Below are positions 6,045 to 12,806 of a stretch of 16,987 nucleotides of DNA, piece after piece; the stretch's first letter is position 1, and the number at the start of each line of letters is the position of its first letter. Under the pieces are notes generated by a model. That model searched no databases, had not been told where the DNA came from, and saw only the letters and a program-made list of their open reading frames with translations. The DNA is taken from contig CAYHPY010000079.1 of assembly GCA_964358485.1 (NCBI GenBank), forward strand, positions 1 through 16,987. Direction: 5' to 3'. This DNA comes from CAYHPY01 sp964358485 (lineage in GTDB: Bacteria > Elusimicrobiota > Elusimicrobia > UBA1565 > UBA9628). Both the position numbers and the translations under genes were made by a program.

Positions 6045-8342
6045 CTACTTCTCCGAAAGAACGAAAACCCCATCCCAACCTTCCGGCGGAGGCGCTTTAC
6101 GCAGCGCCTGGACGCGCTTGAGGAAGATCAAAGAAGGTGGATCCCCTCCCGCCGAGCCGGCCGCCTTTCGAAAGCCCGCTTCCGCCTCGTCCCAGGCCCG
6201 TCGCCGGTATGCCGCGAGCGCGGCCTCGTAGGTCCGGTGGACCGCCAGCCGCTCCGGCGCGACCCTGCCCTTGTGGCCCGTCAGTTCGTAGACCCGCGTG
6301 GAAAGGGACTTGCCCTTGACCGCCAAGAGGTCCAATTCCCGGGCCTCGATGGAATCCCCCGCGGCTTTGAGAGTGGCCTCGCTGATCATGATCCGGGTGC
6401 CGTAGAGCTTGTTGGCGCCCTCCAGGCGGGCCCCCAGGTTCACGGCGTCTCCCAGCACGGTGTAATCCATCTTGACCATGGAGCCCATGTTGCCGACGAC
6501 CATCGGGCCGGTGTTGAGGCCGATTCTCATTTCCAGCTCGGGCAGGCCTGCCCGCTTCCATTTTCCGCGGAGGGCCGCCAGAGCCGACTGGGCGTCGATG
6601 GCGGCGCGGCAGGCTCGAAGGGCGTGATCGGGCTGTTCCAGCGGGGCGCCCCAAAAGGCCATGATGGCGTCCCCCTCGTATTTGTCCACCGTCGCCTCAT
6701 GGGAGAACAGGCACAGGGTCATGGCGCTCAGGTACTCGTTGATGAGCTCGACAAGCGCCTCGGGGCTGAGCTTCTCGGCCAAAGTGGTGAAGCCTTCCAG
6801 GTCCGAGAAAAAAACCGTCATGGGCCGGCGCTCCCCGCCGAGTTGGAGCAGTTCGGGGTTTTTGGCCAGTTGCTCCACGACCGTCGCCGGGACATAACGC
6901 TGGAAGGTGGTTTTGATGAAGTGGCCCTCCTTGAGGCCCGCGGCCATGGAGTTGATCGCCGTCTCGACCTGGCCGATCTCGTCGGAGGCCGTGGCCGGCA
7001 GGCGCGCTTCGAAGTTCCCGCCCGCGATTTTCCCCACGGTTTCGGCGATTCGGGCCAGGGGGACGGCGGCCGAGCGGGCCGCGAAATAGGCCAGGGCCCC
7101 GGCCAGCAGGAGCACGCCGAGGACGATCCCCGAGATCTCCAGAACTTGGCGGCGCAGTTTGGCCTCCAACGAGGCGGAAAGTTCCCCTTGGAGGGCCTGG
7201 AAGGCCCGGGCGATCTGGCCCACCGGCTCCAGGATGGGCGCCGAGGGGGTCTTGACCACGTAGTACCAGACCATTGAGCGCTCGTCGCTCATGCCGACGT
7301 CCATCCGGGCGTAGGCGATAAGGCTGCCGTCCTCGCCGCCCCGGGAAATCAAGCTCGAGCGCAGGCCGGAGTTCCTGGTGGCGGCCTCGAAGACGGGAAC
7401 GAATTCCCCGTTCCGGAAATCCTCCACCCGGGGAGGTTTGACGGCAAGCTGGCCGTCGAGCTTGAGGTTTTTGCGGTCCCGCAGGGCGGCGCTGGCCCGG
7501 ATGCGCCCCTTGAAGTCCAGGATCAGGGCTTCGCTGACCGGGAGTCCGCCCAAGTCGAAGATGTCCTCGAGGAAAGCGGCGAAGTCGATGTCGATGCCGG
7601 CGACCGCCAGGAGCTTGCCGTCCGCGCCGTAGACCGGGGAGGCGTAGGTGATGACCGCGGTTTTCCCGTCCTTGTCCAGATACATCTTGGTCCAAATCGT
7701 GCGCTTTTTTTGGGCCGACTTTTCGTACCAGAGCCGCGTCCGCGGATCGTAATCCTCCGGGAAGGCCGTTCCTCCGGGATAGCCCACGATGAACCCGTTG
7801 GAGTGCCCCACGAAAGAGCTCCGGCACCAGGGGAGCGTGTTTTGGTTGTGGGTCAAAAACGGGCTGATGCCCAGAATCCGGTCCAGATCCTTTTGCACGG
7901 CCTCCAGGCGCACCCCGGGCGCCAAGTGGTAGATCATGTAGGGTTTCATGCCCCGGTGCAGGATCGAAAAATCGGATTCGGGATCCTTGAGAAGCTCCGC
8001 CGATTGGGCCGCGGAAAACAGGGGCGGGAGGTCGGCCCAGCGGTCGTCGGCCAAGGCTTGGCGGACGATCGCGGCTTGGAGCTGGACGGCCTGACGCATG
8101 ATCTCGAATTTCCGCTCCAGGGCGGCGGCCTTGTCTTCCACGAGCTGGAGATGCCCGCGGCGGGCCTGTTCAAGGAGCGCGTCGCGCCCGGTGTCGGTGG
8201 TGCGCTCCCAGGTCTGGCCGATGACCCGGAGCAGATCCCGCTGTCCGGACGCGGAGCTCCAGAGCATGGCCGTTCCCACCGCGGCAACCGGAAGGACCGA
8301 GGCGGCGGCCAAAAGAAGAAACAGCTTGTGGAGGATCTTCAA
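6045..8342 (-). CDS. Membrane class III adenylate/guanylate cyclase with Cache and HAMP domains
   Basis: Predicted to make a cyclic nucleotide in response to an external signal. Domains of the 765-residue protein: membrane helix 7-27; large extracytoplasmic region with a Cache-type core (EDYDPRTRLWY at 196-206, AVAGIDIDF at 246-254); membrane helix about 403-422; HAMP about 423-475 (ending DEIGQVETAINSMAAGL); cyclase catalytic domain about 505-665. Metal-binding Asp514 (FSDLEGF) and Asp558 (KYEGD), base-selecting Lys554 and Thr628 (DYTVLGD), and transition-state Asn635 and Arg639 are all present. Lys with Thr is the class IIIb adenylate cyclase pattern, so cAMP is the likely product (inference). 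About 75 residues follow, with a TPR-like stretch (YEAALAAYRRRAWDEAEAGF). The start is TTG with no clear ribosome binding site, so it is less certain. It lies 46 bases after the lipoprotein gene, probably in the same operon. Confidence 0.92.
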   Translation of the reverse strand: MKILHKLFLLLAAASVLPVAAVGTAMLWSSASGQRDLLRVIGQTWERTTDTGRDALLEQARRGHLQLVEDKAAALERKFEIMRQAVQLQAAIVRQALADDRWADLPPLFSAAQSAELLKDPESDFSILHRGMKPYMIYHLAPGVRLEAVQKDLDRILGISPFLTHNQNTLPWCRSSFVGHSNGFIVGYPGGTAFPEDYDPRTRLWYEKSAQKKRTIWTKMYLDKDGKTAVITYASPVYGADGKLLAVAGIDIDFAAFLEDIFDLGGLPVSEALILDFKGRIRASAALRDRKNLKLDGQLAVKPPRVEDFRNGEFVPVFEAATRNSGLRSSLISRGGEDGSLIAYARMDVGMSDERSMVWYYVVKTPSAPILEPVGQIARAFQALQGELSASLEAKLRRQVLEISGIVLGVLLLAGALAYFAARSAAVPLARIAETVGKIAGGNFEARLPATASDEIGQVETAINSMAAGLKEGHFIKTTFQRYVPATVVEQLAKNPELLQLGGERRPMTVFFSDLEGFTTLAEKLSPEALVELINEYLSAMTLCLFSHEATVDKYEGDAIMAFWGAPLEQPDHALRACRAAIDAQSALAALRGKWKRAGLPELEMRIGLNTGPMVVGNMGSMVKMDYTVLGDAVNLGARLEGANKLYGTRIMISEATLKAAGDSIEARELDLLAVKGKSLSTRVYELTGHKGRVAPERLAVHRTYEAALAAYRRRAWDEAEAGFRKAAGSAGGDPPSLIFLKRVQALRKAPPPEGWDGVFVLSEK

Positions 8343-8388
8343 ATCGAACCGCCGGGGCGAGGGCTCGGGGCGCGGGGGCCCCGGGGCC

Positions 8389-8982
8389 TCATCGTTTTTT
8401 GGAGAGGGACCCTAACTGCTCCTCGATGATCCGCTTGGTGTTGGCCGACGGGTTCGAATCGAGGCCCCGCTCGAAGAATTTCTTGGCGTAGGCGAATTTC
8501 TTTTCCCGGACCAGGCAAATCCCCATCCCCGCGTAGGCGTCGGCCAGCATCCCGTCCTTGATCTCCAGACGGCGGGCCAGCTGAATCCCGGCGGTGTAAG
8601 CGGCCTTGGCCGCCGAGAGGTCCTTCTCGTGGAGGGACACTCCGCCTTTGCGCACGTGATAAGAGATCATCCGAGGGTCGTCCTCGCGCATCGCGCGCGC
8701 GGCGTCATCGAGCTCCTGCATGGCCTCGGCGGGGGCGCCCTCCTCCAGGCGCTGCTGGGCGGCCTTGAAATGCGCGGCGACGTCGTCTTTCTCTATGGAA
8801 TCGGAGGCCTTGTCCTCGTCGGAGGGGCGGGCCCCCTTGCGGGGGGAGACCACTTCCTCGGCCGCTTCCTCGGTTGCCTCTTCGTCCTCGGCCAGGGGTT
8901 CATGTCCGTCCCCCCGCAGCCAGGCGCAGCCGCCGAGGAGGATTGGAACGAGAAGGGTCAGTAAAAATAATTTCCGCGGCAT
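8389..8982 (-). CDS. TPR-like lipoprotein
   Basis: A 197-residue protein with a lipoprotein signal peptide: basic MPRK, hydrophobic core, and lipobox LGGC with the lipidated Cys at 19. Residue Ala20 after it is not an inner-membrane retention Asp, so outer-membrane sorting is possible by E. coli rules. After an acidic, low-complexity stretch (EDEEATEEAAEE) come helical repeats that resemble TPRs: VAAHFKAAQQRLEEG, then LSAAKAAYTAGIQLARRL, then KKFAYAKKFFERGLDSNPS, the last a clear TPR ending. Such lipoproteins act as scaffolds or assembly factors in the envelope; the partner is unknown. It sits 18 bases after the gene for a secreted protein and just before the cyclase. The ATG lies in the loop of an 8-bp hairpin (8970-8992) and there is no strong Shine-Dalgarno sequence, so translation may be coupled to the preceding gene. 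Confidence 0.85.
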   Translation of the reverse strand: MPRKLFLLTLLVPILLGGCAWLRGDGHEPLAEDEEATEEAAEEVVSPRKGARPSDEDKASDSIEKDDVAAHFKAAQQRLEEGAPAEAMQELDDAARAMREDDPRMISYHVRKGGVSLHEKDLSAAKAAYTAGIQLARRLEIKDGMLADAYAGMGICLVREKKFAYAKKFFERGLDSNPSANTKRIIEEQLGSLSKKR

Positions 8983-8992
8983 ATGCGGAAAT
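8970..8992 (-). promoter_or_regulatory. Hairpin with the lipoprotein start codon in its loop
   Basis: Arms ATTTCCGC (8985-8992) and GCGGAAAT (8970-8977) on the minus strand pair perfectly over 8 bases around the 7-base loop ATATGCC (8978-8984), which contains ATG 8980-8982. Ribosomes coming from the gene ending at 9001 would reach and open it, which suits translational coupling. The function is inferred only from the position. Confidence 0.5.
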
Positions 8993-9000
8993 CTAGCATT

Positions 9001-9801
9001 TTATTTGAGTCGGAATGAATTGATCTTTTTCCAGGCGGATTCGGCCATCAAAAATTCAGTGAAGGTTTTGTTGTCGTTTTCCAGCTTGGCCTTGAGCATT
9101 TCCAGAACTTCCAGAACCTGGTCGCCGGGCGCGCGTTTTTTGATTTCGGAGGAGATTTGGTCCTCCAAAACCGGGATGATGTCGGTCCCGGTTTCCTTGC
9201 CGATGAGCTCAAGCGCCATCTCGGAGCCGTTGTTGAGCCAGACCCGGTAGGCGGCGGCCTGGTCCTCGCTCCGATAGTTGGAGGGACCGTCGATCACGGG
9301 CAGGGAGAAGGGGTCTCCGCCGAGCTCGATCCAAACGCGGACTTCGAGGCTGCGGCGCATGTATTGCCGCTCGGCGGTGTCGAGCATGGTCTCGTACATG
9401 AGCTTGGAGGCTTCCCGAGCCAGGAGCGGGCCCAGGACTTGGGGATTGGGAGGGAGATTCTCGTTAAGCAGGATGACCCGGGGCATGTCCTGGTCGTATT
9501 CGTTTTCCAGGGCGGACGGGGCGTTGATCTTGGCGAATTTCACCGGGACATTGGAGGCTTTGATGAACTCCGCGACCTGGACGCCCGCGGCCTGGGGGCC
9601 GTCATCAACCATGGCTTGCAGGGTTGCAGCCAGGCCGGCCGTCCGCTTGGTCTCGTCCGGATTCTGGAATGCGGGTTGGACGGCCTCATAGGCCGGAAAG
9701 TCACCGACTCCGGGCAGGCCGATGCGGAACTCCCTTTGGGCGAAGGAGGGGGCGGCGAGGAGAATAGGGGTAAGGGCGACTGCCAGGGAAGAAATTTTCA
9801 T
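9001..9801 (-). CDS. Secreted protein of unknown function
   Basis: A 266-residue protein with a clean type I signal peptide (MKISSLAVALTPILLAAPSFAQ, cut after about 21). I do not recognise the family. The mature part has no membrane helix and no cysteine. It is mixed alpha/beta in character, with a hydrophobic strand MPRVILLNENLPPN followed by a helix LLAREASKLMYETM, and a charged helical C-terminus. That strand-then-helix pattern recalls secreted metallopeptidase-like folds, but the zinc HExxH motif is absent (RExxK stands there), so I would not call it an enzyme. The start is firm: ATG 9801 has GGAGG 7 bases upstream, and an extended -10 promoter lies at 9835-9843. It is the first gene of a likely three-gene unit with the lipoprotein and the cyclase. 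Confidence 0.8.
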   Translation of the reverse strand: MKISSLAVALTPILLAAPSFAQREFRIGLPGVGDFPAYEAVQPAFQNPDETKRTAGLAATLQAMVDDGPQAAGVQVAEFIKASNVPVKFAKINAPSALENEYDQDMPRVILLNENLPPNPQVLGPLLAREASKLMYETMLDTAERQYMRRSLEVRVWIELGGDPFSLPVIDGPSNYRSEDQAAAYRVWLNNGSEMALELIGKETGTDIIPVLEDQISSEIKKRAPGDQVLEVLEMLKAKLENDNKTFTEFLMAESAWKKINSFRLK

Positions 9802-9808
9802 GGAAAGA

Positions 9809-9813
9809 CCTCC
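9809..9813 (-). promoter_or_regulatory. Ribosome binding site of the secreted protein gene
   Basis: GGAGG on the minus strand, 7 bases before ATG 9801. It fixes the start of that gene and is one of the few strong Shine-Dalgarno sequences in the window. Confidence 0.8.
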
Positions 9814-9834
9814 AAGGGAATTAACGGTAAAGAA

Positions 9835-9843
9835 ATTATATCA
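9835..9843 (-). promoter_or_regulatory. Extended -10 promoter for the secreted protein-lipoprotein-cyclase unit
   Basis: TGATATAAT on the minus strand: a perfect TATAAT (9835-9840) with the TG of an extended -10 element. The place of a -35 box is taken by the hairpin after purK, and I see no TTGACA there. This fits an extended -10 promoter, which needs little -35 contact. The expected RNA start is near 9828, giving a 27-base leader with GGAGG. Confidence 0.65.
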
Positions 9844-9860
9844 AGGCCCCTTCGGGGCCT
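9844..9860 (-). terminator. Hairpin after purK, likely end of the purine operon
   Basis: AGGCCCC and GGGGCCT form a perfect 7-bp GC-rich stem with a 3-base loop (GAA on the minus strand). The following bases TGATATAATTTCTTT are T-rich but broken, so termination may be partial. It lies 38 bases after the purK stop. The stem is symmetrical, but the plus-strand side has no T-run. Confidence 0.6.
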
Positions 9861-9898
9861 ATCTGGGTCCTAAGGTCCCGAGCCGGGCGGCAGAGGTC

Positions 9899-11041
9899 CT
9901 AGGCCTTTAGTTCTTTCAGGAGAAGATCGGCTTCTTTAAGGTAGGTTTTTCCGGGTTTGCCCAAAAAAGTGACATGGCCCATTTTGCGCCCGGGTCGGGC
10001 CTCGGACTTTCCGTAGAGGTAAAGCTTCGCGTCGGGGCGGGACAGGACCGCCTCCCAGCGCGGCTCGCCCTTGTCCCAGAGGTCTCCCAGGAGGTTGACC
10101 ATGACCGCCGGAATCATCTGTTCGGGACCGCCCAGGGGCAGGCCCAGGACGGCCCGCAGGTGCTGTTCAAATTGCGAGGTCACGCAGGCGTCCAAGGTGA
10201 AATGCCCGCTGTTGTGGACGCGGGGCGCCAATTCGTTGATGAGGAGCGTCCCCTTGCCCGTCTGGAACAGCTCGGCGGTAAGCACCCCGACATGCCCCAG
10301 GGCCTCGGCCGCGCGCTTGGCCAAATCCAAGGCCGCGGCCTTGAGCGCGGGGGGGGCCGGGGCGGGGGCCAAGGTGGTGTGAAGGATGCCGTCGCGGTGG
10401 GCGTTTTCCGCCAGGGGAAAATACGAAACGGAACCGTCCTTGCCGCGGGCAAGGATGACGGAAAGCTCGCGCGCGTGGGGGACTTCGGCCTCCAGGACCG
10501 AAGGACGCCCGGCCAACGCCTTCCAGGCGGCCTCGAGGCCGTCGGCGGAGATGATCCGCGCCTGGCCCTTGCCGTCGTAGCCCGCGCGCCGGGCCTTGAG
10601 GTAGCAAGGAAAGCCGAGCTCCGTGGCGGCCGTCCCCAGTTCCTCCGCCGAAGAGACCGGCCTCCAAGCGGTCTGCGGGAGCCTGGCCTCTTCGATAAAC
10701 TGTCTTTGGACCAGCCGGTCCTGGATGAGCCGAAGGGCCTCAGCCCGGGGAAAGAGCTTGGCGCGCGGCACGGCCGAGAGCACCTCGAAGGGGATCAGTT
10801 CCCATTCCATGGTGACGACGTCGCAACGGGAGGCCAAGGTCGCGGCGGCGCGGGGATCGTTCAGGGAGGCCTTCAGGTGCTCGTCGCAAACCTGCGCGGC
10901 CGGGCCTTTGTCGGCGGGATCGAGGACGATGGTCCGGTAGCCCATGCGCCGCGCCTCAAGCGCCATCAGGCGCCCAAGTTGGCCGCCGCCCAATATTCCG
11001 ATCCTGCCCCCAGGCAGGATCGGACCATCTTTCCTTTTCAA
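9899..11041 (-). CDS. purK: 5-(carboxyamino)imidazole ribonucleotide synthase
   Basis: Uses ATP and bicarbonate to turn AIR into N5-CAIR, the substrate of PurE encoded just upstream. The protein has 380 residues, normal for the family, with an ATP-grasp fold. The N-terminal nucleotide motif is GRIGILGGGQLGRL (12-25). A central VLEAEVPHARELSVILARGKDGSVSYFP stretch and the C-terminal ELAPRVHNSGHFTLDAC (ATP/Mg site) and SQFEQHLRAVLGLPLG are characteristic of PurK rather than PurT. The start is TTG 11041, overlapping the purE stop by three bases (TTGA), since the first ATG lies inside the conserved glycine motif region. Translational coupling to purE is likely. It is the last gene of the operon. 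A perfect 12-bp inverted repeat (10997-11024) lies in codons 6-15. Confidence 0.95.
   Translation of the reverse strand: MKRKDGPILPGGRIGILGGGQLGRLMALEARRMGYRTIVLDPADKGPAAQVCDEHLKASLNDPRAAATLASRCDVVTMEWELIPFEVLSAVPRAKLFPRAEALRLIQDRLVQRQFIEEARLPQTAWRPVSSAEELGTAATELGFPCYLKARRAGYDGKGQARIISADGLEAAWKALAGRPSVLEAEVPHARELSVILARGKDGSVSYFPLAENAHRDGILHTTLAPAPAPPALKAAALDLAKRAAEALGHVGVLTAELFQTGKGTLLINELAPRVHNSGHFTLDACVTSQFEQHLRAVLGLPLGGPEQMIPAVMVNLLGDLWDKGEPRWEAVLSRPDAKLYLYGKSEARPGRKMGHVTFLGKPGKTYLKEADLLLKELKA
10997..11024 (-). repeat. 12-bp perfect inverted repeat in the purK start region
   Basis: Arms TCCGATCCTGCC (10997-11008) and GGCAGGATCGGA (11013-11024) with a 4-base loop. It covers codons about 6-15 of purK, about 15 bases after the TTG start. 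A stem this strong near a weak start codon could slow or limit initiation (inference). Confidence 0.7.
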
Positions 11042-11520
11042 ACCCGTTCCGTCATTACTTTCTTCGTTTGTTTCTTTCTGAAAGCTTCCAGCCTTTTCCG
11101 TAAAGCGGTGTCGTTCAGCGCCAAGATTCCCGCCGCCAACAGTCCCGCGTTGGCCGCCCCCGCCTCCCCGATCGCCAAGGTTCCGACCGGAATCCCCCTG
11201 GGCATCTGGGCGATGGAAAGCAGGGAGTCGATTCCCTTGAGCGCCTTGGACTGGACCGGGACCCCCAGCACGGGCAAAATAGTCTTGGCGGCGGTCATGC
11301 CCGGAAGGTGCGCCGCGCCTCCGGCTCCGGCGATGATCACCTGGATGCCCCTGCGGGCCGCGTCTTCGGCGAACTTAAACAGCAGATCCGGGGTCCGGTG
11401 CGCCGAGACCACCTTTTTTTCGCAGGGGACGCCCAAAAGGTCCAGCATCTCGACGGCCGCCTTCATCGTCTCCCAATCGCTGCGGCTTCCCATGATGACG
11501 GCGACTTTCGGTTTCATCAT
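11038..11520 (-). CDS. purE: 5-(carboxyamino)imidazole ribonucleotide mutase, class I PurE
   Basis: Moves the carboxyl group of N5-CAIR to C4, giving CAIR. The protein has 160 residues, the usual size of the octameric bacterial enzyme. Motifs: MGSRSDWETM (10-19, phosphate and substrate binding), VVSAHRTPD (37-45, with the catalytic His41), and IIAGAGGAAHLPGM. Together with a PurK gene next door, this points to the two-step bacterial route (class I), not the direct AIR carboxylase. Two adjacent ATG codons (11520 and 11517) could both serve as start; no strong Shine-Dalgarno sequence is seen. The start lies 13 bases after the purD stop. The C-terminal 20 codons are Lys/Arg- and AT-rich. Confidence 0.96.
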   Translation of the reverse strand: MMKPKVAVIMGSRSDWETMKAAVEMLDLLGVPCEKKVVSAHRTPDLLFKFAEDAARRGIQVIIAGAGGAAHLPGMTAAKTILPVLGVPVQSKALKGIDSLLSIAQMPRGIPVGTLAIGEAGAANAGLLAAGILALNDTALRKRLEAFRKKQTKKVMTERV

Positions 11521-11533
11521 GGCTTGATTCTAC

Positions 11534-12802
11534 TTAAATTGCCGAGGCCGCCGCCCCGATGTCGCGCCGGTAGAGCATCCCCTCGAACTTTATTTTCCCC
11601 GCCGCCTCGTAGGCCGCGCGGCGGGCCGCCTCCGCCGTTGCGGCCCAGGCCGAGACTCCCAGGACCCGGCCCCCGGCGGTGGACCAGCGTCCGGGGCCGC
11701 CGGTCGTGCCGGAGTGAAAAACCATAAGCCCCTCTTGGCCTTCCAAGTCGTCCAGGCCCGAGATGGGCCGCCCGACGGCGGGCTTTCCGGGATAGCCCTC
11801 GGAGGCCAGCACTACGCAGACGCAGGCCTGGGGCTTGATTTCCAATTTGGCCCTTTCCAGGCGCCCCTCCGCGCAGGCGAGAAGGGCCGAGGGGAGATCG
11901 CTTTTCAAGAGCGGCAGGAGGGCCTGGGTTTCGGGATCTCCGAAGCGGCAGTTGAATTCCAGGAGCTTGGGGCCGGCATTTGTCAAAATCAGGCCCGCGT
12001 ACAATAAGCCGATGTAACCAATCCCATCGGCCTTTAGGCCGATTAAAGTCCGTTCAAATATTTCCGTTTTTATTTTTTTCGCCGTTTCCTCATCCACCGC
12101 GACCGGCGCGACCACCCCCATCCCCCCGGTGTTGGGGCCTTTGTCCCCGTCTTCCAGCCGTTTGTGGTCCCGCGAAAACGGGAGAAGCTTGAAAGCCTTC
12201 CCGTCCGTCAACGCCAAAGCGGAAAGCTCCGGCCCCTCCAGAAACTCCTCGATGACCAGCCCTTCCCCGGCGGCCCCGAGGGACTTGGCCTCCATGAAAT
12301 CCGAGACCGCGGCCAGCGCTTCCGTTTTGGTCGCGCAGACCCGCACCCCCTTGCCCCCGGCCAGGCCGTCGGCCTTGACCACGACGGGGGCGCCCAGTTC
12401 CTCGACCGCCTTTTTGGCCTGCTCCGGGGTCCGGCACTCCCGCCAGGCGGCGGTGGGCAGGCCGTGGCGGATCATGAAATCCTTGGCGAAGATCTTGGAG
12501 GTCTCCAGGCGCGCGGCCGACCGCGAGGGACCGAAGACGGCCGCGCCGTCGGCGCGGAGCTCGTCGGCGACGCCGGCCTCCAGGGGGGCTTCGGGGCCGA
12601 TGACGACCAAATCCGGCCGGTATTCCAGGCACATCCGGGAGACGGATTTGGGATCGAGGATGTCGCCCTTGAGGCAACGGCCGAATCTCGATAGGGCCGC
12701 CGAGCCGGGGGCGCAAATCAATTCCTCCAGGTCCCGGGACCGGGAAAAGCTCCAGGCCAGGGCGTGCTCCCGCCCGCCCGAACCAAGGAGGAGGACTTTC
12801 AT
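11534..12802 (-). CDS. purD: Phosphoribosylamine-glycine ligase (GAR synthetase)
   Basis: Second step of purine synthesis: ATP-dependent joining of glycine to phosphoribosylamine, the labile product of PurF encoded just upstream. The 422-residue length is typical of the monofunctional bacterial enzyme. Visible are the N-terminal MKVLLLGSGGREHALAW, the ATP-grasp loop KADGLAGGKGV (143-153), DHKRLEDGDKGPNTGGMG (212-229) and the metal-site FNCRFGDPETQALLPLL. ATG 12802 lies 4 bases after the purF stop with no clear ribosome binding site, so reinitiation is likely. Codons about 238-278 (roughly 11970-12091) are AT-rich (AAA, ATA, TTA, ATT) against the GC-rich surroundings and contain a pair of mutually exclusive small hairpins, though the protein sequence there is normal for PurD. 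Confidence 0.96.
   Translation of the reverse strand: MKVLLLGSGGREHALAWSFSRSRDLEELICAPGSAALSRFGRCLKGDILDPKSVSRMCLEYRPDLVVIGPEAPLEAGVADELRADGAAVFGPSRSAARLETSKIFAKDFMIRHGLPTAAWRECRTPEQAKKAVEELGAPVVVKADGLAGGKGVRVCATKTEALAAVSDFMEAKSLGAAGEGLVIEEFLEGPELSALALTDGKAFKLLPFSRDHKRLEDGDKGPNTGGMGVVAPVAVDEETAKKIKTEIFERTLIGLKADGIGYIGLLYAGLILTNAGPKLLEFNCRFGDPETQALLPLLKSDLPSALLACAEGRLERAKLEIKPQACVCVVLASEGYPGKPAVGRPISGLDDLEGQEGLMVFHSGTTGGPGRWSTAGGRVLGVSAWAATAEAARRAAYEAAGKIKFEGMLYRRDIGAAASAI
12004..12045 (-). repeat. Alternative small hairpins inside purD
   Basis: Reading the minus strand, ATCGGCC, GGCCGATG and CATCGGC follow one another within about 40 bases. The middle segment can pair with either the first (7 bp, loop TAAA) or the third (7 bp, loop of 10), so the two folds exclude each other. 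They encode the normal IGLKADGIGYIG of PurD, so chance through the repeated Ile-Gly codons is possible. Confidence 0.4.
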
Positions 12803-12806
12803 CGGC

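Noticed and set aside
9974..11527. Long plus-strand open frame (517 codons) opposite purK and purE
   Set aside because: It is antisense to two certain genes, has Gly/Arg/Pro-rich composition typical of high-GC shadow frames, and has no ribosome binding site or recognisable motif.
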